NCBI GenBank assembly: GCA_016712985.1
Contig: JADJQA010000018.1
Coordinates: forward strand, 47,672 to 111,671
Origin: Sulfuritalea sp.
GTDB lineage: Bacteria > Pseudomonadota > Gammaproteobacteria > Burkholderiales > Rhodocyclaceae
Direction of reading: 5' to 3'
Length of the DNA stretch: 64,000 bases
In this document: in pieces, positions 9,050 through 17,710 of the stretch
How the letters are laid out: the number at the start of each line of letters is the position of its first letter
Numbering within the stretch: the stretch's first letter is position 1
Notes under the pieces: generated by a model
Database searches by the model: none
Told to the model about the DNA's origin: nothing
Seen by the model: the letters and a program-made list of their open reading frames with translations, nothing else
Made by a program: the position numbers and the translations under genes

Positions 9050-10024
9050 TCAGTCGCTCCCGCGTGAGGTCATCTCAATGGCCGCGTCGATGGCGGCGAA
9101 GAGGCTTTCGGGCGAAGCCTTCCCGCTGCCGGCGAGATCGAGTGCCGTGCCATGGTCGACCGAGGTGCGGACGATCGGCAGACCGAGCGTGACATTGATA
9201 CCTTGGTCGAACGCCGCGTACTTGAGCACCGCCAGCCCCTGGTCGTGATACATCGCCAGTTGCGCGTCGGAGCCAGCCAGTACATTTTTGGTAAACAACG
9301 TGTCCGCTGGCAGCGGACCGATCAGGTCCAGGCCTTCGGCGCGCAGCTTGTCGAGCACCGGGGTGATGACTTCGATCTCCTCTCGACCCATGTGACCCCC
9401 TTCGCCGGCATGGGGATTAAGCCCGGCGACCAGGATGCGCAGCCGGGCGATGCCGAATCGGTTGCGCAGCTCGGCATGCAGGATGCGAATCGTGACTTCC
9501 AGGTCGCCGCGCGTGATCGCGGCCGGGACATCCTTCAGCGCCAGATGGGTGGTGGCGAGCGCGACGCGCAAACCCGCTCCGGCAAGCATCATCACCACGC
9601 GCGGGGTACCGGTGTGTTCGGCGAGGTATTCGGTATGGCCGCTGAATGCAATCCCGGCATCATTGATGACGCCCTTGTGCACCGGCGCGGTGACCATCGC
9701 GGCATACTCACCACCGTGGCAACCGGCCAGCGCGACGTCGAGCAATCGCAGCACGTAAGCGGCATTGCCCGGTTCGAGACGTCCGGGGGTGCAGGGCGCC
9801 GTGAGCGGAATGTGGCGGATTTCCAGTGCGTCCGGGTCAAGCCCGAGGCTGCGCGCGCGTTGCGCCATGAGTTGGCGATCAGCCAGAATCACCAGGCGTG
9901 CGGGCCAGCTTCGATCCGCCAGCCGCAGGCAGATATCCGGGCCGATGCCGGCCGGCTCGCCGGAGGTGACGGCGATCACCGGCGGCGCCGCGCTGCTAGC
10001 GTTCTTCGACGCGGTATTCGACAT
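9050..10024 (-). CDS. pdxA: 4-hydroxythreonine-4-phosphate dehydrogenase
   Basis: 324 residues. TSGEPAGIGPDICL near the N-terminus, FSGHTEYLAEHTG with the first metal-binding His, LNPHAGEGGHMG with the second, and MYHDQGLAVLKY with the third are the family marks. The enzyme is NAD-dependent and works in pyridoxal phosphate synthesis. The start lies 29 bases inside the end of surA. Spacing and order (surA-pdxA-rsmA) match other proteobacteria. Confidence 0.95.
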   Translation of the reverse strand: MSNTASKNASSAAPPVIAVTSGEPAGIGPDICLRLADRSWPARLVILADRQLMAQRARSLGLDPDALEIRHIPLTAPCTPGRLEPGNAAYVLRLLDVALAGCHGGEYAAMVTAPVHKGVINDAGIAFSGHTEYLAEHTGTPRVVMMLAGAGLRVALATTHLALKDVPAAITRGDLEVTIRILHAELRNRFGIARLRILVAGLNPHAGEGGHMGREEIEVITPVLDKLRAEGLDLIGPLPADTLFTKNVLAGSDAQLAMYHDQGLAVLKYAAFDQGINVTLGLPIVRTSVDHGTALDLAGSGKASPESLFAAIDAAIEMTSRGSD

Positions 10025-11330
10025 AGGCGCGGTCGCGCATCTGCCTGAGCCAGTCCTGGTACGCCTCGTCGGACTTGCGTTCGCGCAGCACCTGCCGCGC
10101 GGCGAGCCGCTGGCGCTCCGCCGTGGCGTCTTCGGTGCGACGCTCCAGAACCTGGATCAGGTGAAAGCCGAACGGTGACTGTACCGGCTCGCTGGTCTGG
10201 TTGATCTTCAACGCATCCATCGCCTTCTCGAAAGCGGGAACGGTGTCACCCTGGTACAGCCAGCCGAGATCGCCACCCTTGGCGGCCGAGAGGTCACTGG
10301 AATTCAGGCGCGCCAGTTCGGCAAAATCTGCGCCGTTGTCGATCCGCTCTTTGAGCACGACCAGCTTGCGTTTCGCCTCCGCCTCGGAGACAAGTTCGTT
10401 GACCTTGATCAGGATATGGCGGGCGCGGGTCTGCTTCAGGGCCTGAGTCTGCTTCGGCGATACCCCCGATTTGGCGCCGGCATCGCTTTGTCGGTCGATC
10501 AGCTTGACGATGTGGAAGCCGGCCGGGCTGCGCAGGATGTCGCTGACCTCGCCTGGCTTAAGCTTCGCTATTGCCTCGGCATAGAGCGCAGGCAGGCGAT
10601 CAAGCGGGCGTGTCCCCATGGCGCCGCCGGAAAGTCCGTCGGGCGCGTCGGAATAGCTGGCGGCCACCTTGGCGAAGTTTTCGCCGCGGCGAAGCTGGTC
10701 GAGCGCGGCCTGGGCCCGCGCACCGATGCGCATCAATTGGTCTGGCGAGGCCTGCTCCGGCACGCGCACCACGATGTGCGCCGTCTGCACCTCGACGTTG
10801 CCGACGTTGCCACCCTGATCCGGGTTGGCCAGGTAGTTGTCGATCTCGCCATCGGAGACCACGGTGCGGCTTTCCACCTCGCGGTCGCGCAGACGCGAGA
10901 GCACGATTTCCTCGCGTATTTCCTCGCGGAACTTGCTCCAGCTGATGCCGTCCTTCTCCAGCGCGGCACGGAATTCCTGCAAGCTGAGGCGGTTGCCTTC
11001 GGCGATGCGCCGCATCGCGGCATCCAGTTCGATATCGGATATCCGCAGGCCGGTTTCCTTGGCGAACTGGATCTGGACGCGATCGACAATCATGCGTTCG
11101 AGAACCTGCCGTTCCAGAATGTCCCGTGGGGGTAGCTGAACGTTCTGCGCGCGCAGTTGGTTTTCCACCTTTAGCAGGCGGGCGCGCAGCTCAAAGGCGG
11201 TAATCGCTTCGTCGTTCACCACGGCGACTATGCGATCGACCTCCACCGGGTTGGGGCGCCGTGTCTGCGCACGCGCAGGGGCCAGCAACAGGACGGAGAG
11301 CAGGCAAAGCAGCAGAAGGCGAGAGATCAT
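9996..11330 (-). CDS. surA: Periplasmic chaperone / peptidyl-prolyl isomerase SurA
   Basis: About 444 residues from the ATG at 11330, which gives a clean signal peptide (MISRLLLLCLLSVLLLAPA, cut near RAQ). The chaperone core begins VEVDRIVAVVNDEAIT, and two parvulin domains follow, starting near VEVQTAHIVVRVPEQ and QTRARHILIKVNE. SurA escorts outer-membrane proteins, including LptD, through the periplasm. Its start overlaps the lptD stop by four bases, coupling chaperone and client. Confidence 0.95.
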   Translation of the reverse strand: MISRLLLLCLLSVLLLAPARAQTRRPNPVEVDRIVAVVNDEAITAFELRARLLKVENQLRAQNVQLPPRDILERQVLERMIVDRVQIQFAKETGLRISDIELDAAMRRIAEGNRLSLQEFRAALEKDGISWSKFREEIREEIVLSRLRDREVESRTVVSDGEIDNYLANPDQGGNVGNVEVQTAHIVVRVPEQASPDQLMRIGARAQAALDQLRRGENFAKVAASYSDAPDGLSGGAMGTRPLDRLPALYAEAIAKLKPGEVSDILRSPAGFHIVKLIDRQSDAGAKSGVSPKQTQALKQTRARHILIKVNELVSEAEAKRKLVVLKERIDNGADFAELARLNSSDLSAAKGGDLGWLYQGDTVPAFEKAMDALKINQTSEPVQSPFGFHLIQVLERRTEDATAERQRLAARQVLRERKSDEAYQDWLRQMRDRAYVEYRVEER

Positions 11331-14170
11331 GGCGTCGTAAGCGCGGTTTCGGCGCCCTGCTGGTTGAGCACGCCGTAGCCGGGTATGTTGCGCTGGAGTA
11401 TGCTGAGTGGGCTGGTGCCGATGCTTGCGAATCCGTTCAATTCGAGCTGGACGAACAATCCGGTGCTGGTTTGCTGCGTATTGGTGGCAAGGCGCTGTAT
11501 GACGATACGCCCCACCCAGCACCCGCCGTCGTATTCCAGTCCGGCCACTGACTGGGCCATGCGGCTGTCCTTGGTTGAGTAGTTGATGCGACCCACTGCG
11601 TGCCAGCCGTTGAAAATCGGCCATTGACCGGAGGCGTCGATCTGGCCGATCTGGTCGGTGGTGTAACGGTAGCCGGCATTCAGCACCTTGCCAGTTTCGG
11701 GCTGATAGCGCCCGCCGACGTTGAGCCGGGTGAACCGGTTCGAGCTCGGGTGGTACTGGAAACCGAGGTCGGCGTAGGTCTTGGGCAGGATGCGGCCGGA
11801 GAACGAGCCAAGGAAGTCGCTCAGACGGTTGGTGGGCAGGACTTGCGCGGGTGTCGTCGCGGTTGCCGGCAGGCCGACCTCCTGGTTGGTGAAATAGACG
11901 CGTTGGCCGATTGCGGCGCGGATCAGCTCGGTGCCGGTCAGTGGATCAAGCAGGCGCGAGCTGAGCATCGCCGTCAACTGATTGGCATTGGCAATGCGGT
12001 CGATGCCGCCATACGGGTTCTCGGCAAATATCTGGGCGAAGTTGAAGTCCGTCTGGGCGGTATCGAATACCGGAATCTGGTTCTGGTTGCGCAGCGGCAC
12101 GTACAGGTAGTAGAGACGCGGCTCAAGCGTCTGGGTCAGCGCCTGGCCCTGCCACTCCATGTCGCGTTCAAAGGTCACTCCCGAGTCCACGCTGAAGATC
12201 GGCAGGTTGCGCGTGATAGTCTCCGGTGAACCGGCCGGCTGATTGTCAAGCAGGTACCTGGTCGAATGCAGGCCGATCTTGGGTGTGATGCTCAGCACCT
12301 CGGTTTGCAAGGGCAGCGAAAGCTGCGGATACAGCATGAAGCGTTTTCCCTCCAACTGCGACGGGCTGCGGAAGTTAACCGCCTCGCTGCTGAAGGCGAA
12401 ACTCAGCCCCAGCGGCAGGTCGCTGCGGCTGGCAGTCAGCGTCAGTTGCGGCAGGCGCCGGTAGGGGTCTGGCTCTGGCGGCAGGGCCGGGTCCTGCAGG
12501 GTCTGAAAGCTTTGTACCAGCAGGTTGGCAGACCACCAGCCGCCGCCGCTGTAGCTTAGCGTGCCCTGGCGCAGCAGGTTGGCCGGAGACGTCGTCGTTG
12601 CGGATCGACCCAGATCGCTGAAGTAGGTGTCGTCGGAAGCGCCGTTGAGGGCCAGTGATCCGGAAAAGCCGTTGCCCAGGTTTTGGTTGTGGGTCACCGC
12701 ATAGGCAGAGCGGTTCTTGTGTTCAATCTTGTCGTCCGGCAGATATTGCCCTTGCATCGTGCCGCTGTACGAGGGCTGCAGGTAGCGATATTCGCCGCTC
12801 AACAGCGTGCCGCGCTTGGTCATGAAGCGCGGCGCAATCGTCGCATCCATGTTTTGCGAGATGTTCCAGTAGAACGGCTGGGTGTATTCGATGCCACCCT
12901 TGTTGGTCGAACCAAAGCTGGGAGTCAGCAGCCCGCTCTTGCGCTCGTTGTTGAGCGAGAAGGTCAGCCAGGGCGAATAGAGTATGGGCGTCCCCATGAA
13001 GTACAGGGTTGCATCGCGCGCGCTGCCCTGCTGCTCGTCATAGTCGAGGCGCAAATCGGTGGTCCGGGCAAACCAGTCGGGGTCGCGCCCGGCAGCGGGG
13101 GCGCAGGTACTGTAGGTGGCATCGGTCAGGCGGTACTTGCCTTCGCCCTCGAAATCCATGCGTGCCGCGGTACCCCGCCCGGTAGTGAGATTCGGCGATA
13201 CGGGTTCCTCGGTGCCGGTCCACAGCGTGGGGGCCGATCCGGTTTTGATGCGGCGGATGCTGTATTCGGGCTGTTCCAAGGAGCCCGTGCTGTCCTCCAT
13301 CTTCATGCGCATCCTCGGTCCGCGCACGCTTTCGCCCTCGCGCGCGAGGCGCACGTTGCCCTCGGCCTCAATCTCGTCTCCCTCCTGCCTGTAGGTCAGG
13401 CGATCGCTCTGCAGGATCGAATTGCGCTGGCGCAGTTCGACATTGCCTTCGGCGACGATTTCGACATCGGTTTGGCCCGCGATGTGGTCAGCGGCGATGA
13501 AGGTCGGCAGCAGTTCTCCAGGGCGCTTGAGGTAGGGCATGACGCCTGAGGTGGGCTTGAGCCGCGGATCAGGCAGTTCGCCCGCGGAGACGTGGGCCGA
13601 GTAGAGCGGCGGCAGGACGGGACGCTCTTCAACCAGGGGCGGCTCTTGGGGTTTCTGGATTGTTACCTGCGGCTGGATTTGAGGCTCCGTCTGCGGCTGT
13701 GGTTGTATCGGCGGTTGCGGCTTTGGTTGCATCTGCGGCGCTGCCGCCTTCGCCTGCTCCTGAGCGCGGGGCGCTTCCGCCGCTGCGACCTGCGGCAGGG
13801 CGGGCGGTGCGGGCCTCGGGGCCGGTGTCGCAACAGATCTGGCAGCGGGGGCTGCCGGTCTTGCCGGTGGCACGGCGGGGACCGGTGGTGTGGCAGGCTG
13901 CGGCGCTGGCCTGGTTTGCTGCGGGATCGGATCGACAGTTGCCGTGGGCGCCGGCTCAATCCGCACTGGAGTGGCGACGGCGGGCGGCCTGGCTGCGACG
14001 ATGGGTTCGATCGCGGCAGGCGCCGCGGCCTGCGGCAGTGTGCCGACGCCGAGCAGGGCAGGGTTGATACGCAGGGGCGGCAGGGTTTCCGCCGCCACGG
14101 AACCGGCGGTCAAGGCCAGCAAGGCAAGCAGTAAGCCGGCGCCGAATTGTCCGCGTTGCGAATGAGGCAT
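11327..14170 (-). CDS. lptD: LPS-assembly outer-membrane protein LptD
   Basis: About 947 residues from the ATG at 14170, chosen because it leaves a normal signal peptide (MPHSQRGQFGAGLLLALLAL...SVAA). A very long Pro/Ala/Gln-rich stretch (roughly residues 35-185) follows, then the LptA-like domain (ADHIAGQTDVEIVAEGNVEL) and a large beta-barrel. LptD with LptE places LPS in the outer leaflet. Only two cysteines fit the known disulfide positions (YSTCAP and GGCWVG); the N-terminal Cys and one of the C-terminal CC pair of E. coli are absent. The first gene of the operon; an inverted TAGAATC/GATTCTA promoter element lies upstream. Confidence 0.93.
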   Translation of the reverse strand: MPHSQRGQFGAGLLLALLALTAGSVAAETLPPLRINPALLGVGTLPQAAAPAAIEPIVAARPPAVATPVRIEPAPTATVDPIPQQTRPAPQPATPPVPAVPPARPAAPAARSVATPAPRPAPPALPQVAAAEAPRAQEQAKAAAPQMQPKPQPPIQPQPQTEPQIQPQVTIQKPQEPPLVEERPVLPPLYSAHVSAGELPDPRLKPTSGVMPYLKRPGELLPTFIAADHIAGQTDVEIVAEGNVELRQRNSILQSDRLTYRQEGDEIEAEGNVRLAREGESVRGPRMRMKMEDSTGSLEQPEYSIRRIKTGSAPTLWTGTEEPVSPNLTTGRGTAARMDFEGEGKYRLTDATYSTCAPAAGRDPDWFARTTDLRLDYDEQQGSARDATLYFMGTPILYSPWLTFSLNNERKSGLLTPSFGSTNKGGIEYTQPFYWNISQNMDATIAPRFMTKRGTLLSGEYRYLQPSYSGTMQGQYLPDDKIEHKNRSAYAVTHNQNLGNGFSGSLALNGASDDTYFSDLGRSATTTSPANLLRQGTLSYSGGGWWSANLLVQSFQTLQDPALPPEPDPYRRLPQLTLTASRSDLPLGLSFAFSSEAVNFRSPSQLEGKRFMLYPQLSLPLQTEVLSITPKIGLHSTRYLLDNQPAGSPETITRNLPIFSVDSGVTFERDMEWQGQALTQTLEPRLYYLYVPLRNQNQIPVFDTAQTDFNFAQIFAENPYGGIDRIANANQLTAMLSSRLLDPLTGTELIRAAIGQRVYFTNQEVGLPATATTPAQVLPTNRLSDFLGSFSGRILPKTYADLGFQYHPSSNRFTRLNVGGRYQPETGKVLNAGYRYTTDQIGQIDASGQWPIFNGWHAVGRINYSTKDSRMAQSVAGLEYDGGCWVGRIVIQRLATNTQQTSTGLFVQLELNGFASIGTSPLSILQRNIPGYGVLNQQGAETALTTP

Positions 14171-14261
14171 GCCGTATCGATGAGTTGGCGCAGCGGCGAC
14201 GGAACAAGGCAGGCGCAAGCTCGCGATATGGCGTGCTGGGGAAGCCCTTGCCGGCCGATGC

Positions 14262-14278
14262 TAGAATCCACGATTCTA
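14262..14278. promoter_or_regulatory. Palindromic divergent promoter element between lptD and amgK
   Basis: TAGAATCCACGATTCTA is a 7-bp perfect inverted repeat with a 3-base centre. Each arm reads as a good -10 hexamer (TAGAAT) on its own strand, one facing lptD, the other amgK. The -35 boxes are weak. Simultaneous RNA polymerase binding in both directions would be impossible, so the two operons may compete. Confidence 0.5.
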
Positions 14279-14351
14279 ACACTCCATGCCTGCGGAACGC
14301 GCTGCCCGACCCGGCTTCTGCGCCCTTCCGCGCATCTCGCGCACCTTCGCT

Positions 14352-15389
14352 ATGGAACGCCAAAAGCAAATCCGGACGTGGCTTGCGGCCTTGTGGCCTG
14401 GCCGAGATTTCACGCTGGCGCCGGCCTCGGCCGATGCCAGTTTCCGCCGCTATTTTCGCGTCACGCTGGATGATGGTACGACGCGCATCATCATGGATGC
14501 TCCGCCGGAGAACGAGGACTGTCGGCCCTGGCTGCATGTGCAGCAGGTTTTTCGCGAGGCTGGTGCCCATGTGCCCGAGGTTCTGGCGCAAGACCTGGCG
14601 CAGGGTTACCTGCTGCTCTCGGATCTGGGCAACACGACCTATCTGCAGGCGCTGAACTCCGCCAACGCCGCGGCGCTCTATGCCGACGCGATTGCTGCGC
14701 TGGTAAGGATCCAGCAGGCAAGCCGGCCGGGCGTGCTGCCTGACTATGATCAGGCCCTGCTGCGTCGCGAGCTCGATCTATTCCCGCAGTGGTTCATCGC
14801 GAAGCACCACCGGATCGTTCTTGCCGACCATGAGACTCAGTCGCTCGAAACAGTTTTCGAGCGCATCCTCGCGGTGAATCTCGCCGAGCCGAAGGTTTTC
14901 GTGCATCGCGACTATCACTCGCGCAACCTGATGTGGATTGCCCCATCCGGCGCCTCCAATCCTGGCATCATCGATTTTCAGGATGCCGTGTACGGACCGA
15001 TCAGCTACGACATGGTGTCGCTGCTGAAGGATGCCTACATAGAGTGGGATGAGGACCTGGTACTTGATTGGCTGATTCGCTACTGGGAGCTGGCACGCAA
15101 GGCGTGCCTGCCGGTGGCCGCCGATTTCGGCGAGTTCTTCCGCGACTATGAATGGATGGGGGTGCAGCGGCACCTCAAGGTGCTGGGCATCTTCGCCCGA
15201 CTCTGTCACCGCGACGGCAAGGAGGCCTACCTCAAGGACTTGCCGCTGGTTGCCCGCTACCTGCGCAAGGCTTGCGAACGCTACAGCGAACTTGGTCCAC
15301 TGCGCAAACTCCTTGACCGGGTAGAAGACAAGGTCACCGTGCTCGGCCACACGATGAACGCGGGCGACCTCGGGAGTCGCGGTGTTTAG
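14352..15389 (+). CDS. amgK: N-acetylmuramate/N-acetylglucosamine kinase (AmgK-type aminoglycoside phosphotransferase fold)
   Basis: About 345 residues from MERQKQIRTWLAALWPG. Kinase marks are SADASFRRYFRVTL (nucleotide loop), FVHRDYHSRNLMW (catalytic Asp and Asn) and IIDFQDAVYGPISYD (metal-binding Asp). AmgK phosphorylates MurNAc at C1 in the cell-wall recycling route that lets many proteobacteria bypass the fosfomycin target. The assignment rests on the next gene being murU, the usual partner, and on divergence from lptD, the usual place of this pair. Confidence 0.85.
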   Translation: MERQKQIRTWLAALWPGRDFTLAPASADASFRRYFRVTLDDGTTRIIMDAPPENEDCRPWLHVQQVFREAGAHVPEVLAQDLAQGYLLLSDLGNTTYLQALNSANAAALYADAIAALVRIQQASRPGVLPDYDQALLRRELDLFPQWFIAKHHRIVLADHETQSLETVFERILAVNLAEPKVFVHRDYHSRNLMWIAPSGASNPGIIDFQDAVYGPISYDMVSLLKDAYIEWDEDLVLDWLIRYWELARKACLPVAADFGEFFRDYEWMGVQRHLKVLGIFARLCHRDGKEAYLKDLPLVARYLRKACERYSELGPLRKLLDRVEDKVTVLGHTMNAGDLGSRGV

Positions 15390-15424
15390 TCACCTTGGTT
15401 CGCGTCAAGCGCGAACCCCGAATG

Positions 15425-15454
15425 GTCGCCCCCTCTCCCGGAGAGGGGGGATGG
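15425..15454. repeat. C-rich palindromic dispersed repeat, copy A
   Basis: GTCGCCCCCTCTCCCGGAGA followed by a G-run and ATGG. Its core CCCTCTCCCGGAGAGGGG is a palindrome. Related sequences occur at 17607-17643 and 60783-60813. It sits just after the amgK stop and just before the hairpin at the murU start. Confidence 0.55.
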
Positions 15455-15481
15455 AGGGAGTGCAAACACCTGCTCGCCAAA

Positions 15482-15537
15482 GGCGAGAATCATTACTTTC
15501 ATCGGGCGAATGCCCGATGAAGGTGATGATTCTCGCC
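15482..15537 (+). promoter_or_regulatory. 26-bp fold-back hairpin enclosing the murU start codon
   Basis: Left arm 15482-15507 and right arm 15512-15537 pair over 26 positions with a 4-base loop; the only two non-Watson-Crick positions are U-G wobbles in RNA. The murU ATG (15517) and its first seven codons lie in the right arm. A second segment CTCGCC at 15473-15478 can pair with the foot of the left arm, giving a competing structure. The arrangement could mask translation initiation. Confidence 0.55.
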
Positions 15538-16209
15538 GCCGGCCGCGGCGAGCGCATGCGGCCCCTGACCGACCATACGCCGAAGCCGCTGCTTCTGGTG
15601 GCGGGCAAGCCGCTGATCGTCTGGCATCTGGAGCGGCTGGCAAAGGTGGGGCTGCGCCAAGTGGTGATCAACCACGCGCATCTTGGCGAGCAGATCGAGG
15701 CAGCGCTTGGCGACGGGGCGCGCTGGGGCTTGTCGATTCGCTATTCACCCGAACCCGAAGGTGCCCTCGAATCGGCAGGGGGCATCGCCAACGCGCTGCC
15801 GCTGCTGGGGACAGACGCACCATTCCTGGTGATCAACGGCGATATCCATTGCGACTGGGACGTGGCGCGGGCGGCGAATGTGCTGAGAGCGAAGGACCTC
15901 GCGCATCTGGTACTGGTGCCGAATCCGCGGCACCATCCGCAGGGCGACTTTGCACTGAACGGTAGAGAGGTTGGCGCCGACATCGCGGCTGCTGGCAGCG
16001 GGCAGGCCTGCACCTTCGCCGGCATTGGCGTCTATCGTCCGCAACTGTTTGCCGGAATCCAGCGCGGCAAGCCGGCCAAGCTGGCGCCCCTGCTACGCGC
16101 GGCCATGGCGGCGAGCCAGGTTTCCGGCGAACTGCACGCGGGTAGCTGGGTGGATGTCGGCACGCCGCAACGACTGGCCGAACTGGATGGCGAACTCGCA
16201 TCGCTATAA
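15517..16209 (+). CDS. murU: N-acetylmuramate-1-phosphate uridylyltransferase (MurU-type)
   Basis: About 230 residues. The start MKVMILAAGRGERMRPLTD carries the pyrophosphorylase signature GxGxRxxPLT, followed by KPLLLVAGKPLIVWH and INGDIHCDWD (metal site). The enzyme makes UDP-MurNAc from MurNAc-1-P, the second recycling step after AmgK. The start codon lies in a long RNA hairpin, so initiation may be controlled, or the hairpin may come from an inverted duplication of the gene's own start. Confidence 0.85.
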   Translation: MKVMILAAGRGERMRPLTDHTPKPLLLVAGKPLIVWHLERLAKVGLRQVVINHAHLGEQIEAALGDGARWGLSIRYSPEPEGALESAGGIANALPLLGTDAPFLVINGDIHCDWDVARAANVLRAKDLAHLVLVPNPRHHPQGDFALNGREVGADIAAAGSGQACTFAGIGVYRPQLFAGIQRGKPAKLAPLLRAAMAASQVSGELHAGSWVDVGTPQRLAELDGELASL

Positions 16210-16216
16210 TTGTTCG

Positions 16217-17568
16217 ATGGATACATCGCCGCCCCTCAGGGGGAATTCCTTCGAGGCGCATCGCCAGCGCCGGCTTGCCTTGATCGAGCGCATCGCATGT
16301 GGCGGCGGAGGGATCGCTGTGATTCCCACCGCGCCGGAGCTGCCGCGTAACCGCGATTCGCACTATCCCTATCGCGCAGACAGCTATTTTCAGTACCTGA
16401 CCGGCTTCACCGAGCCCGAGGCCGTGCTGGTGATGGTTGTCGGCCGGGAAGCGCCACCGCAATCGATGCTTTTCTGTCGCGAGAAAAATCTTGAGCGGGA
16501 AATCTGGGACGGCTTCCGCCACGGCCCGGACGGCGCCCGTGAGGCTTTCGGCCTCGATGCCGCGCATGCCATCGGCGAACTCGACGGCAAGCTGCCCGAA
16601 TTGCTCGCCGACCAGCCCGCGCTGTGGTTTTCGATCGGTCATAGTGCAGATTGGGACCGCCGCATCGCCGCCGCATTGAACGCCGTGCGTGCCGATAGCC
16701 GTAGCGGCAAGCGCGCGCCGACGGCAATTCGCGATGTGCGTGCCGAGCTTGACGCGATGCGCCTGATCAAGGATGACGCCGAGCTTGCGATCATGCGCCG
16801 TGCCGCGGCGATTTCTGCAGCCGCCCACGTTCGCGCCATGCGCTTCGTCGCGCCGGGCCGCTTCGAATACGAAGTCGAGGCGGAACTGCTGCACGAATTC
16901 CGTCGCCAGGGCTGCGAGTCTCCTGCCTATACCTCGATCGTTGCCGGCGGCGCGAATGCCTGCGTCTTGCATTACGTTGGCAATGACCAGGTATTGCGCG
17001 ACGGTGATCTGCTCTTGATCGATGCCGGCGGCGAACTTGCCGGCTATGCTTCCGACATTACACGAAGCTTTCCGGTGGGCGGCCGCTTCAGCGGGCCGCA
17101 AGCCGATGTTTATGATCTGGTGCTCGACGCCCAGACCGCGGCGATTGCCGCCGTGCGGCCGGCGCCACCTTCGCCGAGCCGCATGAGGCGGCGCTGAAGG
17201 TGCTGGTCCAGGGCATGATCGACATGAAGCTGCTGCCGGGATCGCCGGATGCCGTGATCGAATCGGAGAGCTACAAGCGCTTCTTCATGCACCGCACCAG
17301 TCACTGGCTCGGCAAGGATGTACACGACGCCGGCGAGTACAAGCAGGGAGAGCACTGGGCGCCGCTGGCGCCCGGCATGGTGCTGACCATCGAGCCCGGC
17401 TGTTACATCCGGCCCGCGGACGACGTGCCCAGGGCCTTCTGGAATATCGGCGTGCGCATCGAGGATGACGCGGTGGTAACGGCCCAGGGCTGCGAGATCA
17501 TCACCGCCGCCGCGCCAAAGAAAATCGCCGACATCGAAGCCCTGATGCGAGACGCCGGTGGGCGCTGA
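16217..17568 (+). CDS. pepP: Xaa-Pro aminopeptidase (one frameshift)
   Basis: Starts MDTSPPLRGNSFEAHRQRR, eight bases after murU. The N-terminal creatinase-like domain is followed by the pita-bread metallopeptidase: LLIDAGGELAGY (metal Asp), ASDITRSFP (Asp), MHRTSHWLGKDVHDAG (His), TIEPGCYI (Glu) and IGVRIEDD (Glu). All five metal ligands are present. The frame breaks at about 17163: restoring one G in CCGGCGCC joins AVRP to GATFAEPHEAALKVL. Total about 450 residues, as in E. coli PepP. It cleaves N-terminal residues before proline in the cytoplasm. Confidence 0.88.
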
Positions 17569-17606
17569 GACAAGTCGTTCATCCGCGAGCGAAGCGACCC
17601 CGTCTA

Positions 17607-17643
17607 GTCACCCCCTTCCTCGGGAAGGGGGCGGGGGGGATGG
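17607..17643. repeat. C-rich palindromic dispersed repeat, copy B
   Basis: GTCACCCCCTTCCTCGGGAA followed by a G-rich run and ATGG. It aligns with copy A at 15425 (same opening GTCxCCCCCT, same inverted core, same G-run plus ATGG end). As with copy A, it is followed after about 20 bases by a fold-back copy of the next gene's start. Confidence 0.5.
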
Positions 17644-17662
17644 CTCACCAGTTCGCGGCTCC

Positions 17663-17710
17663 GCCGCCACCAACGATGGCAACCCCCAGGTTGCCATCGT
17701 TGGTGGCGGC
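17663..17710 (+). promoter_or_regulatory. Perfect 21-bp fold-back hairpin at the ubiH start
   Basis: Left arm 17663-17683 and right arm 17690-17710 are exact reverse complements with a 6-base loop CCCCAG. The right arm encodes exactly VAIVGGG, the FAD-binding start of the protein. The likely start codon (ATG at 17676) lies in the left arm. Structure and position parallel the hairpin at the murU start. Confidence 0.55.

Noticed and set aside
13592..14067. Repetitive coding stretch inside lptD as a possible minisatellite or CRISPR
   Set aside because: It is the low-complexity Pro/Ala/Gln linker of LptD; there is no regular repeat-spacer spacing.
15833..17101. Minus-strand open frame of 422 codons opposite pepP
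   Set aside because: PepP metal ligands on the plus strand are decisive; the minus frame shows no motif and the composition of an antisense frame.
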